A DNA stretch of 7,021 nt. Origin: a bacterium (GTDB taxonomy: Bacteria > Fidelibacterota > Marinisomatia > Marinisomatales > JAHJCW01). Shown here one piece after another: positions 1 through 6,502 of this stretch. Within the stretch, counting starts at the first letter, position 1. Every line of letters begins with the position of its first letter. Location of the stretch: the NCBI GenBank assembly GCA_018812885.1, contig JAHJCW010000302.1, positions 1 to 7,021 of the forward strand. Reading direction: 5' to 3'. Below the pieces are notes generated by a model. It was not told the origin of the DNA. It saw only the letters and a program-made list of their open reading frames with translations, and did not search any database. Position numbers and translations under genes: made by a program.

Positions 1-2
1 AT

Positions 3-2141
3 TTCACACGACAGTTAAAATCACTTGGATTCTCTTTCGACTGGGATCGCGTTTTAGCCACAACAGATCCTGATTATTATAAATGGACGCAATGGATTTT
101 CCTCAAATTCTTCGAAAAAGGGCTTGCCTATAAAACTAAAATGCCGATCAATTGGTGCAATAATTGCAAAATTGGTCTTGCGAACGAAGAAGTTGTCGAT
201 GGTAAATGCGAGCGGTGCGGGGGAGAAGTTGTAAAACGGCATATCGAACAATGGATGCTTCGTATTACAAAATATGCTGATAAATTAATTGATGATTTAA
301 ATTCAATCGATTTTCTTGATAAGATTAAAGCACAGCAGATAAATTGGATAGGACGGTCTGAAGGAGCTAACGTACCCTTTAAAATTAAAGATCATGAAAA
401 ATCTTTAACTGTTTTTACTACCAGACCGGATACTTTATTTGGCGCTACTTATATGGTTTTATCTCCGGAACATCCATTTGTAAAGGAAATTGTTATAACA
501 TCACAACTTTCTGCAGTAGAAAAATATATTACTAAGTCAGCTCAAAAAAGTGATCTCGAAAGAACGGAATTAAGTACAGTAAAAACAGGAGTTAATACAG
601 GTGCATTTGCTATTAATCCTGTGAATAATCAAGCAATACCGATATGGATAGCAGATTACGTGCTAATCGGTTATGGAACGGGGGCTATTATGGCAGTCCC
701 TGCGCACGATGTACGAGATTTTGAATTTGCTCAAAAATTTAATTTACCGATAAAATGTATTTTACGACCCGATGAAAATCAAGCTATAATAGAAAATATT
801 CATATCAATGATGTTTTAGCAGGAAAAATATGTTGGCCATTTGATGGTACAGTTATTAATTCAGCTAATGAAAGTGGTTTAGATATTAATGGTATGGATG
901 TTCAATCTGCTGTTAAAAACACAATCAATTGGCTTTTTAAGCAGGGGATAGGCTCTTCGGCAGTAAATTATAAACTGAGAGACTGGGTTTTCTCGCGCCA
1001 AAGGTATTGGGGAGAGCCAATTCCATTAATACATTGTGATGATTGTGGATGGGTTAGCGTTCCTGATGACGAATTACCAGTTAAATTGCCCGAAGTAGAA
1101 AAATATAAACCAGCAAATACCGGAGAATCACCTTTAGCCGCAATATTGAATTGGGTGAATACGACATGTCCAAAATGCGGAAAACCAGCTAAACGCGAAA
1201 CCGATACCATGCCTAATTGGGCCGGATCATCCTGGTACTTTTTACGATATATTGACCCAAAAAATGACACAACATTTGCTGATCCTGATAAATTAAAATA
1301 TTGGATGCCAGTTGATTGGTATAACGGCGGAATGGAACATACTACATTACATTTATTATATTCGAGATTTTGGAATAAGTTTTTATATGATTGTGGATTT
1401 GTACCTGTTAATGAACCCTATTTAAAACGTACTTCACACGGTGATATTTTGGCAGAAGGGGGCGAAAGGATGTCAAAATCACGCGGTAATGTAATAAATC
1501 CTGATGATGTTGTTGGACAATATGGTGCTGATGTTTTCAGAATGTACGAAATGTTCATCGGGCCTTTTGATCAATCAGCAGCATGGGATACTAAAGGAAT
1601 CGTCGGTATTGACCGATTTATTAAGAGAATATGGCGATTAGTTACCGAATCTAACATAAAAGATATAGAAATTAATGAAAAACAACTATTTATACTTCAT
1701 AATACCATAAAACTAGTTACTGAACAAATTAATACACTCGATTTAAATACAGCTATCAGTCAAATTATGATATTTGTTAATGAATTCATTAGACAGGATA
1801 CTATTTCTAAAAATGAAGTTGAAATATTAATTAAAATATTATCACCATTTGCACCACATATTTCTGAAGAATTATGGCAATACTTAGGACATACAAATAC
1901 AATAGCTTATCAAGGTTGGCCAAAATATGAAGAAAAATATTTAATTAAGAAAACTATTGTAATACCAATCCAAATAAATGGAAAAGTGCGCGATAAAATT
2001 GATGTAGATCCTGAACTAGACAAAGAAAAGATACTAAGTATTGCAAAGGAGAGTAAAAATACACTTAAATATCTTGAAAATAAGGAAGTAGTAAAAGAAA
2101 TTTATGTACCTGGTAAAATTATTAATTTTGTAGTGAGGTAA
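3..2141 (+). CDS. leuS: Leucyl-tRNA synthetase, 3' part (5' end outside window)
   Basis: Class I aminoacyl-tRNA synthetase that charges tRNA-Leu in the cytoplasm. The frame is open from the left edge, so the Met at 141 is internal; 712 codons are present, and the N-terminal part with the HIGH motif is missing. In order: zinc-finger-like Cys pairs (codons at 156, 165, 207, 216); the CP1 editing domain with the Thr-rich TTRPDT motif (417-434) and the GTGAIMAVPAHDVRD block (Asp codons at 708 and 717); RQRYWGEPIP; a second Cys quartet (codons at 1035, 1044, 1167, 1176); NWAGSSWYFLRY; RMSKS, the KMSKS equivalent (1467-1481); the helical anticodon-binding domain; and the C-terminal domain with IPIQINGKVRDK. 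Only about 20 residues separate EPYLKRTSHG from MSKS, so the leucine-specific insertion of E. coli and Thermus is absent, as in Bacillus-type enzymes. Editing and catalytic motifs seen here are intact. It ends in TAA and converges on the K+ channel gene. Confidence 0.98.
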   Translation, partial: FTRQLKSLGFSFDWDRVLATTDPDYYKWTQWIFLKFFEKGLAYKTKMPINWCNNCKIGLANEEVVDGKCERCGGEVVKRHIEQWMLRITKYADKLIDDLNSIDFLDKIKAQQINWIGRSEGANVPFKIKDHEKSLTVFTTRPDTLFGATYMVLSPEHPFVKEIVITSQLSAVEKYITKSAQKSDLERTELSTVKTGVNTGAFAINPVNNQAIPIWIADYVLIGYGTGAIMAVPAHDVRDFEFAQKFNLPIKCILRPDENQAIIENIHINDVLAGKICWPFDGTVINSANESGLDINGMDVQSAVKNTINWLFKQGIGSSAVNYKLRDWVFSRQRYWGEPIPLIHCDDCGWVSVPDDELPVKLPEVEKYKPANTGESPLAAILNWVNTTCPKCGKPAKRETDTMPNWAGSSWYFLRYIDPKNDTTFADPDKLKYWMPVDWYNGGMEHTTLHLLYSRFWNKFLYDCGFVPVNEPYLKRTSHGDILAEGGERMSKSRGNVINPDDVVGQYGADVFRMYEMFIGPFDQSAAWDTKGIVGIDRFIKRIWRLVTESNIKDIEINEKQLFILHNTIKLVTEQINTLDLNTAISQIMIFVNEFIRQDTISKNEVEILIKILSPFAPHISEELWQYLGHTNTIAYQGWPKYEEKYLIKKTIVIPIQINGKVRDKIDVDPELDKEKILSIAKESKNTLKYLENKEVVKEIYVPGKIINFVVR

Positions 2142-2206
2142 GATAAAGTATTTTTAATAGAGAACAAATTATACATAATTTATCTTATACGACATTTACT
2201 TGTTCT
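2140..2206. terminator. AT-rich nested palindromes between convergent genes (weak bidirectional terminator candidate)
   Basis: The gap between the leuS and K+ channel stop codons contains a perfect AT-only hairpin (aaattat/ataattt, loop AC, 2166-2181). It lies inside a second 8-bp match (aagataaa 2140-2147 with tttatctt 2179-2186). A separate 7-bp match (agaacaa 2161-2167 with ttgttct 2200-2206) overlaps the end of the channel gene. There is no G/C-rich stem followed by a clean T-tract, so intrinsic termination is uncertain. The position between converging genes is the main argument. Confidence 0.25.
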
Positions 2207-3194
2207 TTAGGTATTTCTTTTGAAACTCCTTCATGTTGGCTTTTGCACCAATTAACATTATAATTTGATCCTTACCTAATTTAACATTCATATTAGGATT
2301 TAATTCAAACTTACCTTTTCTATCTTTTATCCCAATAATTATCAGATTGTATTTTTTTCTAATATTTGAATCAACAATAGAAACACCAATTAAACTTGGA
2401 ACGTCATTTATATTTATTTCTTCAACAACAAGATCTATATCAAATTGTGGAGTCGAAATTGATACAGTATCTTCAATATCTGGTTCAATTAGCAATTCTG
2501 CCATTTTATGACCGCCGGCGACATACGGATTTATAACTTTATCTGCTCCTGCGCGTTTAAGCTTGTATTCTGTATCTTGATTACTGCATCTGCTTAATAA
2601 ATTGGCATCTTTATTTAATGTTCTTACAGACATGGTAACGAATAAGTTATCTTGATCCGTTCCTAATGCTACGACGATTCCTTTGGCATATTTTACTCCA
2701 ATTGCTTCCAATGTTTCGTCTGTGGTTGCATCTCCGCGGTAGTATTGATACCCTTTTTCTTGTAAGCCAATAATTTTTTCTTCATCGCTTTCAACAACAA
2801 CATACTTCACGCGCTTGCTCGCTAATTCATCGGCAATTATGGCACCCATTCTACCGTAACCAAAAATTATATAATGATTGCGTAGTTTTTTTAGAATTTG
2901 TTGAACTCTTTGCCGACGTATTTCTCTTAATTCCATAAGATTTTCTCCTAATTGAGATATAAACATTGCAAACCCACTAACTCCGAATATTATCAGCAGT
3001 ATAGTCCATAATTTGCCTAAATTGGTCAATGTATGTACTTCACCGTATCCTACAGTTGATAAAGTAATGATAGTCATGTATATGCTATCAACAAATCCCC
3101 ATTGCTCACCACCAATAAAGTGGAATCCAAATGATCCAACCGAGATTAGTACTATAAAATATAATAAGATAAATTTTGTTTTAATCTTTGCCAT
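2196..3194 (-). CDS. Two-helix potassium channel with cytoplasmic RCK (TrkA-N/TrkA-C) domain
   Basis: A 332-residue K+ channel subunit of MthK/Kch-like architecture, expected in the inner membrane as a tetramer gated by its cytoplasmic ring. Visible parts are: TM1 about residues 8-26; a pore helix and the selectivity filter TVGYGE at 47-52; TM2 about 60-83; a charged linker (about 88-106); the RCK N domain with the nucleotide-binding turn FGYGRMG (111-117) and the acidic residue closing strand 2 (VVVESDEE, Glu135); and RCK C about 250-332. Filter and Rossmann motifs are intact. The gating ligand (Ca2+, NAD(H) or a nucleotide) cannot be told from sequence. The ATG at 3194 starts 5 bp after the cutA stop, so the two are probably co-transcribed. 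No Shine-Dalgarno sequence is visible. I know no established functional link between CutA and RCK channels. Confidence 0.95.
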   Translation of the reverse strand: MAKIKTKFILLYFIVLISVGSFGFHFIGGEQWGFVDSIYMTIITLSTVGYGEVHTLTNLGKLWTILLIIFGVSGFAMFISQLGENLMELREIRRQRVQQILKKLRNHYIIFGYGRMGAIIADELASKRVKYVVVESDEEKIIGLQEKGYQYYRGDATTDETLEAIGVKYAKGIVVALGTDQDNLFVTMSVRTLNKDANLLSRCSNQDTEYKLKRAGADKVINPYVAGGHKMAELLIEPDIEDTVSISTPQFDIDLVVEEININDVPSLIGVSIVDSNIRKKYNLIIIGIKDRKGKFELNPNMNVKLGKDQIIMLIGAKANMKEFQKKYLKNK

Positions 3195-3199
3195 TATTC

Positions 3200-3526
3200 T
3201 TATAACTCAATGCTTGAATTTAGCCATTCGGAATACTTTTTATCGATATTTTTCACATCAATAGTTATGATTTCTGGAACTTCGTAACTGTGCTTATCTC
3301 TAATATAATCGTAAACTTCTCGTTCAAGATATTTAGCAGTTTTTATTAGCAGAAGAAATTCATCATCTTTGTTAATTTTATTTTTCCACCGGTAAATGGA
3401 TGTCATTTTCGGAAGGATATTTACACATGCAGCTAATTTCCCCTCGACTAATTTTGATGCAATCCTCTCACCTTCTTCTTTTGATGAAACTGTTGTAAGT
3501 ATTATTATTGGATTATTGTGACTCAT
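3200..3526 (-). CDS. cutA: CutA family protein (divalent-cation tolerance)
   Basis: A 108-residue protein of the CutA1 family, small stable trimers with a ferredoxin-like fold. Family hallmarks are: an N-terminal strand IIILTTVSSKEEGERIA; the conserved KLAACVNI (Cys34); the SIYRWKNKI segment with its Trp; LLLIKT; the HSYEVPEII signature (79-87); and YSEWL near the C-terminus. The length fits the usual 100-112 residues. I chose the ATG at 3526; the frame is open to a TTG at 3547, but those seven extra residues (ILNYLC and its start) fall outside family homology. Neither start has a Shine-Dalgarno sequence. The gene begins 33 bp after the 3' end of tRNA-Arg and is followed 5 bp later by the K+ channel gene. 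In E. coli cutA is tied to copper tolerance, but the biochemical role remains unclear, so a metal function here is only inferred. Confidence 0.95.
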   Translation of the reverse strand: MSHNNPIIILTTVSSKEEGERIASKLVEGKLAACVNILPKMTSIYRWKNKINKDDEFLLLIKTAKYLEREVYDYIRDKHSYEVPEIITIDVKNIDKKYSEWLNSSIEL

Positions 3527-3559
3527 ACACAAATAATTTAATATCAATCAGAAATAATG

Positions 3560-3631
3560 TACGCCCGGCAGGAGTCGAACCTGCATCAAAGGAACCGGAA
3601 TCCTTCATTCTATCCATTGAACTACGGGCGC
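3560..3631 (-). tRNA. tRNA-Arg (anticodon CCG)
   Basis: Read on the - strand, a 72-nt cloverleaf folds cleanly. The acceptor stem is GCGCCCG with CGGGCGT (pair 1-72 is a G-U wobble), the D stem is GTTC/GAAT, and the anticodon stem is AAGGA/TCCTT around the loop TTCCGGT, giving anticodon CCG, which reads the Arg codon CGG. The variable loop is 4 nt, and the T arm is GCAGG-TTCGACT-CCTGC. The discriminator is A and the next bases are CAT, so the 3' CCA is not encoded and must be added by the CCA enzyme. It sits 27 bp downstream of the DUF2721 gene and 33 bp upstream of cutA, on the same strand as both. Confidence 0.97.
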
Positions 3632-3640
3632 ATACATAAT

Positions 3641-3646
3641 ATTATA
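3641..3646 (-). promoter_or_regulatory. Possible -10 hexamer (TATAAT) ahead of tRNA-Arg
   Basis: On the - strand a perfect TATAAT ends 9 nt before the mature 5' end of the tRNA, a plausible spacing for a tRNA promoter. No recognisable -35 lies 16-18 bp upstream; that stretch overlaps the 3' end of the DUF2721 gene. The local AT content is so high that a chance match is likely, and if the genome uses Bacteroidota-type promoters the hexamer means little. Confidence 0.3.
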
Positions 3647-3658
3647 CTATATGAAATA

Positions 3659-4099
3659 TTAAATATACTCTTTTACTTCTAGGTCTAAAGCTTTTAATGA
3701 TAAAGTTACATCCAGGAATAATAATATCGCTGAAAATATTATACCAAGAACACTTAGCAAGAATAATAATATTCCAATTACTTTTAAATTAATATCAACC
3801 AAATTCATAATTAGCAGTATTGGGATAATAAGGCTGCTTGTTAAAATACTAAAAGAAATTGCCACGATAGATAATCTAAGTATTTTACTTCTTTTATATA
3901 GTATTTTTAACTGAACAATTTTCCGTTCTTTAAACTTTATATCTGTAGATCTTAATTCTTTTACAATCATCCGCGATTTATCTGTCGTTCGACCCAATCT
4001 ATTAGATAAGGACAATAACAATAAGCCAACACCGGATATAAGAACAATCGGAGAAATGCTAGATTGTAAAAATTTTATTAATGAATCAATAGGCTCCAT
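3659..4099 (-). CDS. DUF2721 family integral membrane protein
   Basis: A 146-residue membrane protein whose N-terminal block, ISPIVLISGVGLLLLSLSNRLGR in two parts (residues 15-30 and 31-37), is the signature I recognise from DUF2721, a bacterial family of unknown function. Predicted layout: TM1 about 15-32, then a basic cytoplasmic stretch (38-72, rich in Lys/Arg), TM2 about 75-100, TM3 about 105-129, and a short C-terminal tail with SLKALDLE. There is no signal peptide. The frame is open to an ATG at 4138 that would overlap the oligopeptidase gene by 38 bp. I prefer the ATG at 4099, because the first 13 residues (including MLLCWINLGLENK) do not look like the family and the two genes then meet as TAA-A-ATG. 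That one-base spacing suggests translational coupling to the upstream peptidase gene. The function is unknown. Confidence 0.85.
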   Translation of the reverse strand: MEPIDSLIKFLQSSISPIVLISGVGLLLLSLSNRLGRTTDKSRMIVKELRSTDIKFKERKIVQLKILYKRSKILRLSIVAISFSILTSSLIIPILLIMNLVDINLKVIGILLFLLSVLGIIFSAILLFLDVTLSLKALDLEVKEYI

Positions 4100-4100
4100 T

Positions 4101-6212
4101 TTATTTTCTAATCCCAAGTTGATCCAACATAAAAGCATATTCCAGTGCTATTTCTTTATAGCGCTCAAAGCGACCAGACGCTCCACCATGTCCAACTTCC
4201 ATATTTATATCAAATATTAGTAGATTATTATCAGTTTTTAATTCACGCAATTTTGCGACCCACTTAGCCGGTTCAAAATATTGAACTTGTGAATAATGTA
4301 AACCGGTTGTAACAAGCATTGCCGGATAATCTTGCTCAATCACATTATCATAGGGAGAATAGGATAGCATATAATTATAATATTCTTTGTCATTAGGATT
4401 GCCCCATTCGTCATATTCGCTTGTTGTAAGTGGAATTGTATCATCTAGCATAGTTGTTACTACATCAACAAAAGGCACTTGAGCAATAATTCCCCTGAAT
4501 AGATCAGGAGCCATATTTGCAACTGCCCCGACAAGTAAGCCACAGGCACTGCCACCCTCTGCAAACAAATTATCCGCATTTGTATATTGCTCATCAATCA
4601 AGTATTCAGCACAATTGATAAAATCCGTAAATGTATTCTTTTTCTTGAGGAGTTTACCATCTTCATACCAATACCTTCCCATCTCCTGCCCTCCCCTGAT
4701 GTGAGCAATGGCGTAGATAAATCCACGATCTAATAAACTCAATCGATGTGAACCGAAATATGTTTCCATATTAATACCATATGAACCGTAACCATATAAT
4801 AATAATGGATTTTTGCCATCATTCACTAATCCTTTTTTGTAAACTAGTGAAATCGGAATTTTTGTTCCATCATCAGCTGTGGCAAAAATCCGTTCTGATT
4901 GATAATCACTTGGATCAAACTTGCCTACAACCTCGTCCTGCTTTAACATCTCGCGATCTTTTGTATTCATATCGTAATCGTAAGTTGTGAAAGGAGTTGT
5001 TAAAGATGTATATCTAAAACGGAGTAAATCCGTATTAAACTCATGATTATCAGAAGTATAGGCAAAGTAAGCGTCTTCGCCAAATTCCATATAGTGGTCA
5101 GAGTCATCATGTTGATTAATTATCCTAATCTGATTCAACCCATCTTTACGTTCACTAACTACAAGGTAATTTCTGAAGACATCAATTTCTTCTAATAAAA
5201 CATCTTCACGGTGCGGAATTACTTCCGTCCAGTTAAAATCGCTTGTAGCGTTAATAGGTGTTTCCATTAAACGGAAATTCTTGGCATGCCAATTTGTTAC
5301 GATATAAAACTTATCTTTAAAATGTTCAATGCTATACTCGTGATTTTTCTCACGTGGATTAAACACTGTAAATTCATCCTCCGGATCATCGGCATTTAAA
5401 AATCTAAATTCGGTGGAAAGCGTACTCTCTGAACCAATAATTATATATTTATCGGATTTGGATTTAAAAACATAAGTGCTGAAAGTGTTGTCAAATTCAT
5501 GGTAAATCTCAGCATCGCCTGCGGGATCGGTACCGAGAATATGTTTATAAATTTTATGCGGACGTAAAGTGCTATCTTTTACGGTATAAAATACAGTTTT
5601 ATTGTCATTTGCCCAAACCGAACCGCCGGTAGTATTGGGAATATTTTCATCAAATAGCTTGCCGGTCGTTAAATCCTTGAAATGAATGGTATATTTTCGC
5701 CTGCTGACCGTATCCTCGCCAAAAGCCAATAAATTGTTATCGGGACTGATATTCAGGCCATTAACATTGTAAAATGCATGTCCTTCAGCCATTTCATCAA
5801 CATTAAGCAGTATTTCCTCAGCATTATCCAAATTATTGTGTTTACGGGCATAGACAGGATATTCAATGTCTTCTTCATAACGTTGATAATAAAAGAAATC
5901 GTTATCCTTGTAAGGAACAGATTCATCATCCTGCTTAATGCGTCCAACAATCTCTTTATACAGTTTTTTCTGCAGTTTGTTGGCATGCTTCATCATCTTG
6001 TCCGTATATGCATTCTCAGCATTCAGATAAGCGATTACTTTCTCATTATCCCTTTGGTTCAGCCAAAAATAATTATCAATTCGCGTATCGCCATGGATGG
6101 CCAGCTCGTGCGGTTGTTTCTCAGCAACGGGAGCATCAATAGGTTTTTTACTGCATTGTATAAATAAGAGTGAAAATGATACAGCAAGGATTAAAAGAAT
6201 TATCTTTTTCAT
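4101..6212 (-). CDS. S9A prolyl oligopeptidase family protein, oligopeptidase B-like, probable lipoprotein; catalytic Asp replaced by Tyr
   Basis: A 703-residue protein matching oligopeptidase B (PtrB), a serine peptidase that cuts short peptides after Arg/Lys. Residues 1-19 form a signal peptide and Cys20 a likely lipidation site (FIQC-SKK; Gln at -1 is non-canonical), so the protein is probably envelope-anchored. The N-terminal part (HGDTRIDNYFWL, 40-51) and beta-propeller span about 30-440; the alpha/beta-hydrolase domain starts near 441 (YGYGSYG, AHIRGGQEMGRYWYEDGK). Nucleophile Ser555 sits in GGSACG and His675 in VGHGG. The acidic S1 positions are kept as Glu599 and Asp601 (E. coli Glu576/Glu578). 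The Asp of GLHDSQVQ (E. coli Asp617) is Tyr640 (TAT, 4295-4293), with E. coli spacings of 85 residues from Ser and 35 to His. Gly after Ser-Ala is Cys557 (TGT, 4544-4542). The frame is otherwise intact, so activity is doubtful. The start is supported by AAGG 7 nt before the ATG. Confidence 0.93.
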   Translation of the reverse strand: MKKIILLILAVSFSLLFIQCSKKPIDAPVAEKQPHELAIHGDTRIDNYFWLNQRDNEKVIAYLNAENAYTDKMMKHANKLQKKLYKEIVGRIKQDDESVPYKDNDFFYYQRYEEDIEYPVYARKHNNLDNAEEILLNVDEMAEGHAFYNVNGLNISPDNNLLAFGEDTVSRRKYTIHFKDLTTGKLFDENIPNTTGGSVWANDNKTVFYTVKDSTLRPHKIYKHILGTDPAGDAEIYHEFDNTFSTYVFKSKSDKYIIIGSESTLSTEFRFLNADDPEDEFTVFNPREKNHEYSIEHFKDKFYIVTNWHAKNFRLMETPINATSDFNWTEVIPHREDVLLEEIDVFRNYLVVSERKDGLNQIRIINQHDDSDHYMEFGEDAYFAYTSDNHEFNTDLLRFRYTSLTTPFTTYDYDMNTKDREMLKQDEVVGKFDPSDYQSERIFATADDGTKIPISLVYKKGLVNDGKNPLLLYGYGSYGINMETYFGSHRLSLLDRGFIYAIAHIRGGQEMGRYWYEDGKLLKKKNTFTDFINCAEYLIDEQYTNADNLFAEGGSACGLLVGAVANMAPDLFRGIIAQVPFVDVVTTMLDDTIPLTTSEYDEWGNPNDKEYYNYMLSYSPYDNVIEQDYPAMLVTTGLHYSQVQYFEPAKWVAKLRELKTDNNLLIFDINMEVGHGGASGRFERYKEIALEYAFMLDQLGIRK

Positions 6213-6218
6213 GTGAAT

Positions 6219-6223
6219 ACCTT
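6219..6223 (-). promoter_or_regulatory. Ribosome binding site of the oligopeptidase gene
   Basis: On the - strand AAGGT, extended upstream by further A residues, lies with its GG 7 nt before the ATG at 6212. This is the only clear Shine-Dalgarno-like site seen in the window, and it supports this start, which is also the one giving the signal peptide. I could not identify a convincing promoter between here and 6300. Confidence 0.5.
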
Positions 6224-6300
6224 TTTTGTGTGTTAAAAATGTTATTGAAATTAAGTCTTTTTAGCGCATAATTGGAATTAGAATACCATTTGATTGTACC

Positions 6301-6354
6301 CCCTCTCCCGAAAAATCGGGATCTCCCCCTTGTAAGGGGGAGAATTAAAGAGGG
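6301..6354 (+). repeat. Palindromic element A (three-way junction, same family as element C)
   Basis: An outer stem CCCTCT (6301-6306) with AGAGGG (6349-6354) encloses two perfect hairpins: CCCGA-AAAA-TCGGG (6307-6320) and a 9-bp stem CTCCCCCTT-GT-AAGGGGGAG (6323-6342). As RNA or single-stranded DNA it would fold into a three-way junction. A run of eight T (6360-6367) follows on the + strand, giving a terminator-like look, but no + strand gene feeds it. It has the form of a dispersed REP-like palindromic repeat; copies elsewhere in the genome cannot be seen from here. Confidence 0.75.
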
Positions 6355-6370
6355 AGTAATTTTTTTTCCA

Positions 6371-6459
6371 GTCATTCCCGCCCCGATGAATCGGGGGGAA
6401 TCTATTATTATATGGATTCCGCATCCTCGCAATAACGGGACAAGCAAGTGCGGAATGAC
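6371..6459. repeat. Palindromic element B (GTCATTCC...GGAATGAC, MITE/dRS3-like)
   Basis: The ends are near-perfect inverted repeats: GTCATTCCCGC at the left and GCGGAATGAC (6450-6459) at the right, differing by one extra C. Inside are CCCCGAT-GA-ATCGGGG (6381-6396), GGAATC (6397-6402) pairing with GATTCC (6415-6420), and an alternative 7-bp pairing ATTCCGC (6416-6422) with GCGGAAT (6450-6456). ATTCCC...GGGAAT palindromes ending in GTCATTCC/GGAATGAC are a common form of short non-autonomous repeat in many bacteria (the Neisseria dRS3 core is ATTCCC-N8-GGGAAT). It encodes no protein. Confidence 0.7.
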
Positions 6460-6502
6460 AAAACGGTGGCATTCTGGGCGTAATGTCCATCTTTACTAAA
6501 TT

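Noticed and set aside
968..1270. Minus-strand frame inside leuS
   Set aside because: Antisense shadow of well-conserved LeuRS sequence.
3560..3631. tRNA-Arg as an integration (att) site for an island
   Set aside because: No integrase, no repeated tRNA 3' end and no foreign gene block beside it in the window.
4100..4138. Earlier ATG for the DUF2721 gene at 4138
   Set aside because: Would overlap the peptidase gene by 38 bp and add 13 non-homologous residues; the ATG at 4099 is immediately after the peptidase stop.
5778..6167. Plus-strand hydrophobic frame opposite the oligopeptidase N-terminus
   Set aside because: Antisense shadow; the apparent hydrophobicity comes from complementing Asp/Glu/Lys/Asn-rich codons. 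The opposite strand encodes clear OpdB homology.
6213..6300. Riboswitch or clear promoter in the peptidase leader
   Set aside because: No known aptamer motif, no convincing -35/-10 pair and no Bacteroidota-type TAnnTTTG site at a sensible distance.
6272..6499. Small + strand open frame containing VIPAPMNRGES
   Set aside because: It is a translation of palindromic elements A and B; such repeat-derived frames appear as spurious proteins. No ribosome site or family resemblance beyond the repeat.
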